Source of the DNA: Falsiroseomonas tokyonensis
GTDB taxonomy: Bacteria > Pseudomonadota > Alphaproteobacteria > Acetobacterales > Acetobacteraceae
DNA length: 64,000 bases
Direction: 5' to 3'
Assembly (NCBI RefSeq): GCF_019024325.1
Contig: NZ_JAFNJS010000004.1
Location: forward strand, 372,001 to 436,000
Positions 55,474 through 64,000 of the stretch are shown here, piece by piece. Every line of letters begins with the position of its first letter. Position 1 is the stretch's first letter. Under the pieces are notes generated by a model. The model made no database searches. It was not told the origin of the DNA and saw only the letters and a program-made list of their open reading frames with translations. Position numbers and translations under genes: made by a program.

Positions 55474-55805
55474 GGCGATACTCCGTGGCGGCGCCATCCG
55501 CCCTCACCGGGGCGGTTGGCCCAGGTCTGGGCGCATGGTGCTGGCGACGGGGCCAGCCCCTTCATCGGGCGGAGGAGGTATCGGGGCCGTGTTACATGCC
55601 GCGGTCAGTTATGCTGAAAAAATGTTAACCTTGGTCCCAGCGGATGGCGCAGAATTGGCGTCATGCGCCAGGAGCCGAAGCATGCTTACGCGCCGCAACG
55701 CTTCGTATCCAAAAGCCGGTAGCCCTGCCGCCCCCATCGTATCAAAGAGGAGACTCCTGGAGGGCGGCCTCCAAGGCGCCACAAGCGAGGTCCATACTGT
55801 TGCGC
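55474..55805. other. Divergent control region between RTX nucleotidase and RND efflux operon
   Basis: This 332-bp region has lower G+C around 55590-55640, including a run of A and TTAACC (55624-55629), possibly a CtrA half-site fragment. A hairpin TGGAGG/CCTCCA sits at 55758-55773 with a GCGG loop, and one GACTC (GANTC) lies near 55752. In-frame upstream extension of the outer-membrane factor gene (to 55644) has no supporting features. No small gene is convincing. Confidence 0.4.
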
Positions 55806-57296
55806 ATGCCTTCCCCCATTCCTGACCGCCGCTTCCTTTTGCGCGCCACCAGCCTGCTCGGCCTGACCGCCATGGCCAGCGGCTGCGCCGCCCGAATCGA
55901 CCCCGCCGCCTCCGGCCTCCGCCTGCCCAGCTTCTTCCGCGCCGCGAATGCGGAGCCGGTGCCGGATGCCATGCGCTGGCCGGATGCCAGCTGGTGGCAG
56001 GGCTTCAACGCGCCGCAGCTGGACCAGCTGATGCAGGCGGCCATGGCCGGCAACCTGGACCTGGCCGCCGCCGCCGCCCGGCTGCGCCAGGCGGATGCCG
56101 AGGTGCGCATTTCCGGCGCCGCGCTGCTGCCGACGGTGGATGGGGATATCCAGGCCGCGCGGTCCCGCTCCAGCAACCGCAACCTGGGCAGTTCGGCCAG
56201 CGCCAACAACAGCTTCGGCACCGGCCTCTCGGCCAGCTACGAGTTGGATTTCTGGGGCCGCAACCGGGCGATCCTGGACAGCGCCCGCTCCTCCGCCACC
56301 GCGGCGCGCTATGCCATCGGCGTCACGGCGCTGAGCACGCAATCCTCCGTCGCCACCGCGCTGTTCAACGTGCTGGGCGCGCAGGAGCAGCTGGAGATCC
56401 AGCGCGGCAACCTGGAGGTGGCGGAGCGCAACCTGTCCATCCTGCGCCAGCGCGTCGCCGTCGGCACCGCCACCGGGCTGGACGTGGCGCAGCAGGAAAC
56501 GGTGGTGGCGCAGCAGCGCGCCGCCATTCCGCCGCTGCAGCAGACCGCGGAGCAGAACAGCTTCGCGCTCGGCACGCTGACCGGCGTGGCGCCGGGGGAG
56601 ATCGATATCCGCGCGGTGCGCCTCGATTCCCTGGTGGTTCCGGTGATCGAGCCGGGCCTGCCTTCCGAGGTTCTGGCCCGCCGGCCGGATGTGCAGCAGG
56701 CGGAGGCGAACCTGGCCGCCGCCAATGCCAATGTCGCCGCCGCCCGCGCCGCGCTGTTTCCCACCATCGCGCTGACCGGCAGCGGCGGGCTGCAGAGCCT
56801 GGCGCTGGATACGCTGCTGCGGCCAGGCGCCACCGTCTACAGCTTGGCCGCGGGTCTGACCGCGCCGATCTTCGATGGCGGCGCGCTGCGCGCCCAGGTG
56901 GAGCAGTTCAGCGCCCGGCAGGCGGAGCTGCTGGCGGATTACCGCCGCACCATCCTGGCCGCGCTGCAGGATACGGAAACCAGCCTGTCCGCCCTGCGCC
57001 GCACGACGGAGGCGCTGCAGCTGCAGCGCGTGCGGGCGGAAGCGGCGCAGCGCGCCTATGCCATCGCGGATGCGCAGCTGCAGGCCGGCACGGTGGATCT
57101 GCTGACCGTGCTCTCGGTGCAGTCCAGCCTGTTCACCGCGCGCAACGCCGTGGCCCAGGCGCAGACGGACCGGCTGCAGGCCGCCGCGGCGCTGTTCACG
57201 GCCTTGGGAGGCGGCTGGACCTATGTTCCGCCGGCCTCCGCCCCATTTGCGGAAGCCGCCCCCGCTGCCGTCGGCAGGATGAGCCCCCCAAGATGA
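55806..57296 (+). CDS. NodT-family outer-membrane efflux lipoprotein
   Basis: This 496-residue TolC-like channel begins with a signal sequence ending TAMASGC, a lipobox-like site for acylated Cys27. It then shows the OMF duplication: WWQGFNAPQLDQLMQAAMAGNLDL, SASYELDFWGRNRAILDSA, RRPDVQQAEANLAAANANVAAARAALFP and LTAPIFDGGALRAQVEQF (patterns). It forms the outer-membrane exit for the adaptor and pumps encoded next. ATG 55806 is chosen for the signal peptide. It overlaps the adaptor start by 4 bp. It may also serve secretion of the RTX protein next door, which is inference. Confidence 0.93.
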   Translation: MPSPIPDRRFLLRATSLLGLTAMASGCAARIDPAASGLRLPSFFRAANAEPVPDAMRWPDASWWQGFNAPQLDQLMQAAMAGNLDLAAAAARLRQADAEVRISGAALLPTVDGDIQAARSRSSNRNLGSSASANNSFGTGLSASYELDFWGRNRAILDSARSSATAARYAIGVTALSTQSSVATALFNVLGAQEQLEIQRGNLEVAERNLSILRQRVAVGTATGLDVAQQETVVAQQRAAIPPLQQTAEQNSFALGTLTGVAPGEIDIRAVRLDSLVVPVIEPGLPSEVLARRPDVQQAEANLAAANANVAAARAALFPTIALTGSGGLQSLALDTLLRPGATVYSLAAGLTAPIFDGGALRAQVEQFSARQAELLADYRRTILAALQDTETSLSALRRTTEALQLQRVRAEAAQRAYAIADAQLQAGTVDLLTVLSVQSSLFTARNAVAQAQTDRLQAAAALFTALGGGWTYVPPASAPFAEAAPAAVGRMSPPR

Positions 57297-58801
57297 ACGA
57301 CCTGCCCCGCCCGCCTCGGCCGGAAGCCCCGACTGCCTCAACCAGCCAGGCAGCGCTGCCCGCGCCGCCGGAGGTGCTGGCGCTGCCCGCACCCGGCGCA
57401 ACGGCGAGCCCCACCCCCGCCCCGGTAGGGCGCCGGCGCCGCTGGCCCTGGCTCCTGGTCCTGCTGCTGCTGCTGGCGGCCGGCGGGGGCTGGTATGGCT
57501 GGCGGCAGGGCTGGTTCGGCAATGCGGCGGCGCCCGCTTCCGGCACGCCCGCGGCGGGCCCCGCCGGCGCCCGGCGCGGCGCCGGCGCGCCCGCCATCCC
57601 GGTGACCGCCGCGACCGCGACGGTGGAAGACCTGCCGATCCTGCTGGATGCGCTGGGCACGGTCCAGGCTTCCAACACCGTCACCGTGGTGCCGCAGGTC
57701 TCCGGCCGCATCACCGAGATCCTGTTCCGCGAGGGGCAGGAGGTGAAGGCGGGAGATGTGCTGGTGCGCATCGACCAGCGCAGCTACCAGGCGGCGCTGG
57801 ACCAGGCGGTGGCGACGCGGGCGCAGCGCCAGGCGCAGCTGGCCAATGCGCAGCGCGACCTGCAGCGCTACCAGCAGCTGGCGCGCAGCAGCGGCACATC
57901 GCAGCAGACGCTGGACACGCAGCGCGCCACCGTGGCGCAGCTGGAGGCGCAGCTCCAATTCGACCAGGCGACGATCGACGCCGCCCAGGCGCAGCTGGAC
58001 GACACCACCATCCGATCCCCGATCGATGGCCGCGTCGGCCTGCGCCAGGTGGATATCGGCAATTTCGTGCAGTCCAGCAGCACCACGGGCATCGTGGTTG
58101 TGACGCAGCTGCGGCCCGTGGCGGTGACCTTCACCCTGCCGCAGCAGAACCTGGCGCAGGTGATCCAGGCGCTGCAGGCGGGGCCCGTGCCGGTGGAAGC
58201 GCGGCTGGCGGAAACCGCGCCGCCGCGGCTGGATGGCAGCGCCCCGCCGCCCAATCCGATTGGCCGCCTGGTCACGGTGGACAATCAGGTGGACCAGACC
58301 ACCGGCACCATCAAGCTGAAGGCGGAATTCGACAATGCCGACCTGCGGCTGTGGCCCGGCGCCTTCGTCAATACGCGCATCCAGGTGGCAACGCTGCGGG
58401 ACGTGGTGGTGCTGCCGCTGGTCGCCGTGCAGCGCGGGCCGCAGGGCCCCTATGCCTTCGTCATCCGCGACGACAATACGGTGGAGCAGCGGCCGCTGAC
58501 GCTCGGCACCATCGCCGGCCAGCAGGCCGTGGTGCAGCGCGGCATGCGCCCGGGTGAGCGGGCCGTCACCTCCGGCGCGCTGCGCCTGGTGGAGGGCAGC
58601 GCGGTGCAGGTGGCGGATCCCGTGGTGCCGGCGGCGGTGCCGCGGCAGCAGCGGCGTCGCCCGCAGGGCGCGGGGGGTCCGCAGGGAGCGGGTGGTCCGC
58701 AGGGCGCGGGTGCTCCGGCTGGCGGTGCGCCTGGCAATCCGCCCGCTGGCGCACCGGCGCCCGCTTCCGGCGCGCGGCCTGCGGGTGCCCCCGCACCGTG
58801 A
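57293..58801 (+). CDS. RND efflux periplasmic adaptor (MdtA-like)
   Basis: This 502-residue membrane-fusion protein has a cytoplasmic Pro-rich N-terminus (~1-45), one membrane helix (WPWLLVLLLLLAAGGGWYGW), a barrel-sandwich hybrid domain (GTVQASNTVTVVPQVSGRI; GQEVKAGDVLVRID), a helical hairpin and a beta-barrel (TIRSPIDGRVGLRQVDIGNFV). The C-terminal ~50 residues are low complexity, with PQGAGG repeated and a Gly/Pro/Ala end. It links the inner-membrane pumps to the NodT channel. GTG 58798 of the first pump overlaps its stop. The arrangement matches MdtABC-type exporters. Confidence 0.94.
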   Translation: MNDLPRPPRPEAPTASTSQAALPAPPEVLALPAPGATASPTPAPVGRRRRWPWLLVLLLLLAAGGGWYGWRQGWFGNAAAPASGTPAAGPAGARRGAGAPAIPVTAATATVEDLPILLDALGTVQASNTVTVVPQVSGRITEILFREGQEVKAGDVLVRIDQRSYQAALDQAVATRAQRQAQLANAQRDLQRYQQLARSSGTSQQTLDTQRATVAQLEAQLQFDQATIDAAQAQLDDTTIRSPIDGRVGLRQVDIGNFVQSSSTTGIVVVTQLRPVAVTFTLPQQNLAQVIQALQAGPVPVEARLAETAPPRLDGSAPPPNPIGRLVTVDNQVDQTTGTIKLKAEFDNADLRLWPGAFVNTRIQVATLRDVVVLPLVAVQRGPQGPYAFVIRDDNTVEQRPLTLGTIAGQQAVVQRGMRPGERAVTSGALRLVEGSAVQVADPVVPAAVPRQQRRRPQGAGGPQGAGGPQGAGAPAGGAPGNPPAGAPAPASGARPAGAPAP

Positions 58802-61800
58802 ACATCTCCGCGCCCTTCATCGCGCGGCCCATCGCCACCGCGCTGCTGGCCATCGCGGTGCTGCTGACCGGGCTCTATGGCTATCTGCGCCTGCCGGTGT
58901 CCTCGCTGCCGGAGGTGGACTTCCCCACCATCCAGGTGACAACCCAGCTGCCCGGCGCGTCCCCGGACACCATCGCGGTGCTGGTCACCGCCTCCCTGGA
59001 ACGCCAGCTGGCGCAGATTGCGGGGCTGTCCGAGATGGTCTCGGTCAGCGGCCCCTCCGTCTCCCGCATCACGCTGCAGTTCAACCTGGATCGCGACATC
59101 GACGATGCGGCGCAGGATGTGCAGGCGGCGATCAATGCGGCGCGCGGCACGCTGCCTTCCACCCTGCCCTATCCGCCGACCTATGCGAAGGTGAACCCGG
59201 CCGATCCGCCGATCCTGACGCTCGCCCTGACCAGTGAGACGCTGCCGGTGGCGCGGCTGTCGGATATCGTCGATACGCTGCTGGCGCAGCGCCTGGCGCA
59301 GGTGGGCGGCGTCGGCCGCGTCGCCGTGCAGGGCAATATGCGCCCGGCGGTGCGGCTGCAGGTGGATCCGCGACGGCTCGCCGCCTATGGCATCGGCATG
59401 GAGGCGGTGCGCAGCGCCGTCACCGCCAGCAATGTCGCCGGCGCCAAGGGGTCCGTGAACGGGCCGCAGCAGTCCTCCGCCGTCATGGCGAACGACCAGA
59501 TCACCACCGCCGCGGGCTTCGATGACCTGATCGTCGCCTGGCGCGACGGCGCGCCGGTGCGGCTGCGCGATATCGGCGCGGCGGTGGAGGGGCTGGAGAA
59601 CACGCTGACGGCGGCCTGGTTCAACGGCCGCCCCGCCGTGCTGCTGGATGTGCAGCGCCAGCCCGGCGCCAATATCGTCGCCACGGTGGAGGCGCTGCGC
59701 GGCCAGCTGGAGGGGCTGCAGCGCGCGCTGCCGGCGGGGGTGGAGCTTTCGGTTGTCTCGGATCGAACCGAGACCATCCGCGCCTCGGTGCATGAGGTGC
59801 AGCTGACCCTGGTTCTGTCCATCGTGCTGGTGGTGGCGGTGATCTTCCTGTTCCTGCGCACGGCGCGGGCCACCATCGTGCCCGGCGTGGCGCTGCCGCT
59901 GTCCATCATCGGCACCTTCGGCATCATGGCGCTGCTCGGCTATTCCATGGACAACCTCTCGCTGATGGCGCTGGTCATCGCGACGGGCTTCGTGGTCGAC
60001 GATGCGATCGTGATGATCGAGAACATCGTCCGCATGATCGAGGAGGGGAAGAAGCCCCTGCAGGCGGCCTATGAGGGTGCGAAGCAGATCGGCTTCACCA
60101 TCGTCTCCCTCACCCTCTCGCTGATCGCGGTCTTTATCCCGCTGCTGTTCATGGAGGGTGTGGTCGGCCGGCTGTTCCGTGAATTCGCCATGGTGCTGAC
60201 CATCTCCGTGCTGGTCTCCATGGTCGTGTCGCTGACGCTGACGCCGATGATGTGCGGGCTTCTGCTGCGCCCGCATGGGGAGGACAAGCCCGGCCGCATC
60301 TCCGACCTGTTCGAGCGCGGCTTCGAGGCGCTGCGCCGCGGCTATGCCCGCACGCTGGACATGGCCCTGGCGCGGGAGGGGCTGATGCTGGTGCTGGCCG
60401 GGCTGACGCTCGCCGGCACGGTGGGGCTCTACATCGTCATGCCGAAGGGTTTTCTTCCCCTCCAGGATACGGGGCTGATCACCATCACCACGGAGGCGCC
60501 GCAGGACGTCTCCTTCGCCCGCATGTCGGAGCTGCAGCGCCGGGTCTCGGAGCTGGTGCGTCAGGATCCGGACGTGGTCGCAGTGACCTCCGTCGCCGGG
60601 GCCGGCACGGTGAATGCGGCCCAGAACACCGGGCAGCTGACCGCGGTGCTGCGGCCGCGCAGCGAACGCAGCGACGATGTCTCCGCCATCATGGCGCGCC
60701 TGGCGCCGCGGCTGGCCACCATACCGGGCATCGAGACCTATATGCAGCCGGTGCAGGACATCCAGATCGGCACGCGGCCCTCCTCCACCCAGTACCAGTA
60801 CACGCTGATGGACAGCGACGCGGCGCAGTTGGCCGAATGGGCGCCGCGCATGCTGGCGGCGATGCGGCAATTGCCGGAGCTGCGCGACGTCGGCAGCGAC
60901 CAGCGGGAGGATGGGCTGCGCGTGCAGGTGCAGGTGGACCGGCTGCGCGCGGCGCGGCTCGGCGTCACCATGCAGGCGGTGGACGATACGCTCTACAACG
61001 CCTTCGGCCAGCGCCAGATCTCCACCATCTATGCGCAGAACAACCAGTACCGCGTGGTGCTGGAAGCCGACCCGGCGCAGGCCAGCGACCCCGCCGCCAT
61101 CGGCCTGCTGCGCGTGACCAGCACGGTGGCGGGCACGGATGGCATCGCGGCGCAGATCCCGCTATCCGAGATCGCCACCATCAGCCGCGGCCGCGGCCCG
61201 CTGACCATCACGCGGCTGGACCAGTTCCCGGCGGTGACGCTCAGCTTCAACCTCGCCCCCGATGCCTCGCTCGGCGCGGCGCTTGAGGCGGTGCGCCGGA
61301 CTCAGGCCTCGCTCGGCATGCCGGATTCCATCTCCGGCCGCTTCGGCGGCGATGCGGCGGAATTCACGCGGTCCCTGGCCGGCCAGGGCTGGCTGATCCT
61401 GGCCGCCATCATCGTCATCTACATCGTGCTCGGCGTGCTCTACGAAAGCGTCATCCACCCCATCACCATCCTGTCCACCCTGCCCTCAGCCGGCATCGGC
61501 GCGCTGCTTGGGCTGGAGCTGTTCGGGCTGGACCTGTCCGTGGTGGGGCTGATCGGCATCGTGCTGCTGATGGGCATCGTGAAGAAGAACGCCATCATGA
61601 TGATCGACTTCGCGCTGGAGGCGCAGCGCGAGCACGGCATGTCGCCGCGCGATGCAATCCGGGAAGCCTGCCTGCTGCGCTTCCGGCCGATCATGATGAC
61701 GACCATGGCCGCCCTGCTCGGCGCGCTGCCGCTGGTGCTGGGATCGGGCGCGGGGTCGGAGCTGCGGCTGCCGCTTGGCGTCTCCGTCATCGGCGGGCTG

Positions 61801-61920
61801 CTGCTGAGCCAGGTGATCACGCTCTACACCACCCCCGTCATCTACCTGGCGATGGAGGCGATCCGCAGCCGCGCCGCGCGGCTTGGCCGGGGCAGCGCCC
61901 CGCCGGCGCCGGCGGAATAG
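58798..61920 (+). CDS. RND efflux permease (MdtB-like)
   Basis: This 1040-residue resistance-nodulation-division pump has twelve membrane helices. It starts NISAPFIARPIATALLAIAV, has two large periplasmic loops, the FPTIQV porter segment, and the TM4 proton-relay sequence FVVDDAIVMIEN with paired aspartates. The C-terminal half repeats the fold with VGLIGIVLLMGIVKKNAIMM. It likely exports drugs, bile-like or siderophore-type compounds in the periplasm. The GTG start overlaps the adaptor stop by 4 bp. It forms a heteromeric pump with the next gene. Confidence 0.94.
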   Translation: MNISAPFIARPIATALLAIAVLLTGLYGYLRLPVSSLPEVDFPTIQVTTQLPGASPDTIAVLVTASLERQLAQIAGLSEMVSVSGPSVSRITLQFNLDRDIDDAAQDVQAAINAARGTLPSTLPYPPTYAKVNPADPPILTLALTSETLPVARLSDIVDTLLAQRLAQVGGVGRVAVQGNMRPAVRLQVDPRRLAAYGIGMEAVRSAVTASNVAGAKGSVNGPQQSSAVMANDQITTAAGFDDLIVAWRDGAPVRLRDIGAAVEGLENTLTAAWFNGRPAVLLDVQRQPGANIVATVEALRGQLEGLQRALPAGVELSVVSDRTETIRASVHEVQLTLVLSIVLVVAVIFLFLRTARATIVPGVALPLSIIGTFGIMALLGYSMDNLSLMALVIATGFVVDDAIVMIENIVRMIEEGKKPLQAAYEGAKQIGFTIVSLTLSLIAVFIPLLFMEGVVGRLFREFAMVLTISVLVSMVVSLTLTPMMCGLLLRPHGEDKPGRISDLFERGFEALRRGYARTLDMALAREGLMLVLAGLTLAGTVGLYIVMPKGFLPLQDTGLITITTEAPQDVSFARMSELQRRVSELVRQDPDVVAVTSVAGAGTVNAAQNTGQLTAVLRPRSERSDDVSAIMARLAPRLATIPGIETYMQPVQDIQIGTRPSSTQYQYTLMDSDAAQLAEWAPRMLAAMRQLPELRDVGSDQREDGLRVQVQVDRLRAARLGVTMQAVDDTLYNAFGQRQISTIYAQNNQYRVVLEADPAQASDPAAIGLLRVTSTVAGTDGIAAQIPLSEIATISRGRGPLTITRLDQFPAVTLSFNLAPDASLGAALEAVRRTQASLGMPDSISGRFGGDAAEFTRSLAGQGWLILAAIIVIYIVLGVLYESVIHPITILSTLPSAGIGALLGLELFGLDLSVVGLIGIVLLMGIVKKNAIMMIDFALEAQREHGMSPRDAIREACLLRFRPIMMTTMAALLGALPLVLGSGAGSELRLPLGVSVIGGLLLSQVITLYTTPVIYLAMEAIRSRAARLGRGSAPPAPAE

Positions 61921-61923
61921 CCC

Positions 61924-64000
61924 GTGTCGATCTCCGCCCCCTTCATCGCGCGCCCCATCGGCACCACGCTTATGGCGATCGGCCTCGCGCTGGCCGGTCT
62001 CGTCGCCTATTTCGACCTTCCCGTAGCGCCATTGCCAAAGGTGGATTTCCCGACCATCGCGGTGACGGCCAGCCAGTCCGGCGCGGATCCGGCCATCATG
62101 GCCTCCTCCGTCGCGGCGCCGCTGGAGCGCAAGCTGGGCGAGATTCCCGGCATCAGCGAGATGACCTCCAGCTCCTCGCTCGGCTCCACGCGCATCATCC
62201 TGCAGTTCGACCTCTCGCGCTCCATCGAATCCGCGGCGCGGGACGTGCAAGCGGCGATCAATGCGGCGCAGGCGGACCTGCCGTCCGGCCTCACCAGCCA
62301 GCCGAGTTTCCGCAAGCTGAACCCCGGCGACCTGCCGGTGCTGATCCTGGCCATGACCTCCGACACGCTGACGGCGGGCGAGATCTACGATGCGGCGGAC
62401 AGCGTGGTGGTGCCGCGGCTGTCGCAGGTGAATGGCACGGCGACTGTGGGCATCGCGGGGGCGGAGCAGCCGGCGGTGCGGGTCGCGGTGGACCCCGCGG
62501 CGGCGACGGCGGCCAATGTCTCGCTCGACCAGATCCGCACCGCCATCACCAATGCCAATGTCACCCAGGCCACCGGGCTGATCGACGGCCCCTATCAGTC
62601 CGCCGCCATCTCGGTGAATGACCGGCTGGCGACGCCGCAGGACTTCGGCGACATCGTGGTGACCCAGGCCAATGGTGCCATCGTGCGCCTGTCCAGCCTG
62701 GCGCAGGTGGATCTGGGGCCGCGCGACCGGCGCCAGGCGGGGTCCTACAACGGCCGCCCGGCGGTGATCCTCACCGTCTACAAGCAGGCGGACGCCAATG
62801 TGCTGGAGGTGGTGGACGGCGTGCGCGCTTTGCTGCCGGACCTGGCGCGCTGGATCCCCGCCGGCATCGACGTGACCATCATGCGCGACCGGTCGGAGAC
62901 GATCCGCGCCAGCGTGGCGGAGGTGCAGCACACGCTGCTGATCAGCATCGTGCTGGTGGTGCTGGTGGTGGCGGTCTTCCTGCGCCGCACCTCCGCCATC
63001 ATCGCCGCCGGCATTTCCGTGCCGCTGTCGCTGCTCGGTACGCTGGGCGTGATGTGGATGGTGGGCTTCTCGCTCAACAACCTCTCGCTGATGGCGCTGA
63101 CCATCTCGGTCGGCTTCGTCGTCGACGACGCCATCATCATGATCGAGAACATGGCGCGCATGACCGAGCGTGGCCTGCGGCCGCGGGAGGCGGCGCTGGA
63201 GGGCGCGCGGCAGATCGGCTTCACCGTGGTCTCGATGAGCGTCTCGCTGATCGCGGTCTTCATCCCGCTGCTGTTCATGGGCGGCATCGTCGGCCGCATG
63301 TTCTTCGAATTTGCGGCGACGCTGTCCATCGCGGTGGCCATCTCCGCAGTCATCTCCCTGACCGTCACGCCGATGCTGGCGGTGCTTCTGGCGCGGCAGC
63401 GGCCGCATGTGCCGGGCCGCTTCGGCCGGGGCTTCGAGGCGGCGATGGACGGCGTCATCGCGCTGTACATGCGCAGCCTGGTGGCGGTGCTGCGCTGGCG
63501 GCGGCTGACGGTGACGGTGACCATCGGCCTCGTGGCACTCACCGTCTGGCTCTACATGCAGGTGCCCAAGGCCTTCTTCCCGGAGCAGGACAGCAACCTG
63601 CTGGTGGGTGCGGTGGTGGCGCAGCCGGACACTTCCTTCCAGGCCATGGTCGGCTACCAGGAGCGGGTGGTGGAGGTGATACGCGCCGATCCGGCGGTGG
63701 AGAGCGTCTCCGCCTCGCTCGGTGGCGGCGGCTTCTTCGGCTCCTCCAACATCCGCCTGCAGGTCGGGCTGAAGCCGCTGGCCGATCGGGGCGGCATGAA
63801 TGCGGCGCAGGTCATCGCGCGGCTGCGCGCCCCGCTCGGCCGCATCGTCGGCGCGCAGACCTTCCTGCGTGCGCAGAGCGACATCATGGTCGGCGGCCGC
63901 CAAGGCAATGCGAACTATCAGTACGTGCTGCTGACCCCGGACCTGGAGGAGCTTGGCACCTGGAGCGAGCGGCTGGTGAACCAGCTGCGCACGATTCCGC
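61924..64000 (+). CDS. RND efflux permease (MdtC-like), 3' truncated by the window
   Basis: The first 692 codons of a second RND pump are present. It starts with GTG SISAPFIARPIGTTLMAIGLAL, three bases after the MdtB-like stop. It has the same domain order, with FPTIAV, a periplasmic loop, FVVDDAIIMIENMARMTERG in TM4, and the middle of the second porter region at the window end. The two paralogues resemble the MdtB/MdtC heterotrimer. The C-terminal half lies beyond base 64000. Confidence 0.93.
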   Translation, partial: MSISAPFIARPIGTTLMAIGLALAGLVAYFDLPVAPLPKVDFPTIAVTASQSGADPAIMASSVAAPLERKLGEIPGISEMTSSSSLGSTRIILQFDLSRSIESAARDVQAAINAAQADLPSGLTSQPSFRKLNPGDLPVLILAMTSDTLTAGEIYDAADSVVVPRLSQVNGTATVGIAGAEQPAVRVAVDPAAATAANVSLDQIRTAITNANVTQATGLIDGPYQSAAISVNDRLATPQDFGDIVVTQANGAIVRLSSLAQVDLGPRDRRQAGSYNGRPAVILTVYKQADANVLEVVDGVRALLPDLARWIPAGIDVTIMRDRSETIRASVAEVQHTLLISIVLVVLVVAVFLRRTSAIIAAGISVPLSLLGTLGVMWMVGFSLNNLSLMALTISVGFVVDDAIIMIENMARMTERGLRPREAALEGARQIGFTVVSMSVSLIAVFIPLLFMGGIVGRMFFEFAATLSIAVAISAVISLTVTPMLAVLLARQRPHVPGRFGRGFEAAMDGVIALYMRSLVAVLRWRRLTVTVTIGLVALTVWLYMQVPKAFFPEQDSNLLVGAVVAQPDTSFQAMVGYQERVVEVIRADPAVESVSASLGGGGFFGSSNIRLQVGLKPLADRGGMNAAQVIARLRAPLGRIVGAQTFLRAQSDIMVGGRQGNANYQYVLLTPDLEELGTWSERLVNQLRTIP

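Noticed and set aside
51058..55617. A 1519-codon + strand frame opposite the RTX nucleotidase
   Set aside because: It is antisense to a gene with unmistakable nucleotidase and RTX motifs and has shadow-type composition (Asp/His/Gln/Arg).

Overview
The window is about 72% G+C by eye, densely coded, and almost certainly alphaproteobacterial. The best clues are a CcrM-type GANTC methyltransferase beside rnhB, the mutY / dciA (DUF721) / dsbA / smc cluster, a RamB/ScfR-like regulator divergent from isocitrate lyase, and a lone Bug/TctC binding protein. Base composition and gene set fit Acetobacteraceae (Roseomonas-like), but that family assignment is inference. I saw no rRNA, tRNA, CRISPR array, transposase or prophage gene. 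Nearly all of the very long open frames lying antisense to real genes are composition artefacts.

Layout. 1-3775: the end of a metal P-type ATPase fused to a hemerythrin domain, a TauE/SafE permease and a BT1-type MFS carrier. 4029-9626: two c-di-GMP proteins (one MASE1-GGDEF with a degenerate active site, one PAS-GGDEF-EAL), a Bug-type binding protein, and a small molybdopterin-fold protein beneath a CtrA-like half-site. 9671-15953: smc, dsbA and dciA face mutY across a 2-bp gap. 16022-18710: a chemoreceptor and the biotin transporter BioY. 18731-24901: ccrM and rnhB, a cupin protein, a tightly overlapping methyltransferase/glycosyltransferase trio and a radical SAM protein. 24908-33791: a Ldh-family dehydrogenase and a sugar-type ABC importer split by a 211-bp mosaic palindrome, then an FAD oxidase, a PLP dehydratase and a DUF1345 membrane protein. 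33801-37557: cytochrome b561, aceA with a tiny duplicated-motif protein behind it, and the divergent regulator.

37634-41657: motB-motA (in that order) and a hybrid histidine kinase. 41764-47864: small and unknown genes, a GH8 endoglucanase broken by a frameshift, a PfkB sugar kinase and a D-lactate dehydrogenase-type enzyme. 48080-51323: a two-gene unit of unknown function, comprising a possible GvpL/F-like protein and a membrane-anchored helical-repeat protein. 51313-55473: a very large secreted protein joining a choice-of-anchor-I region, a 5'-nucleotidase and RTX calcium repeats. 55806-64000: an MdtABC-like RND efflux operon preceded by its own NodT-type outer-membrane factor. The second pump gene runs off the window.

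The most interesting less-explained items are the 32-residue repeat protein and its partner (48080-51323), the 62-residue duplicated HSHGWAC protein behind aceA (34431-34619), the mosaic palindrome inside the ABC operon (27387-27597), the ATPase-hemerythrin fusion, and the GANTC clusters in the leaders of ccrM and of aceA and its regulator.
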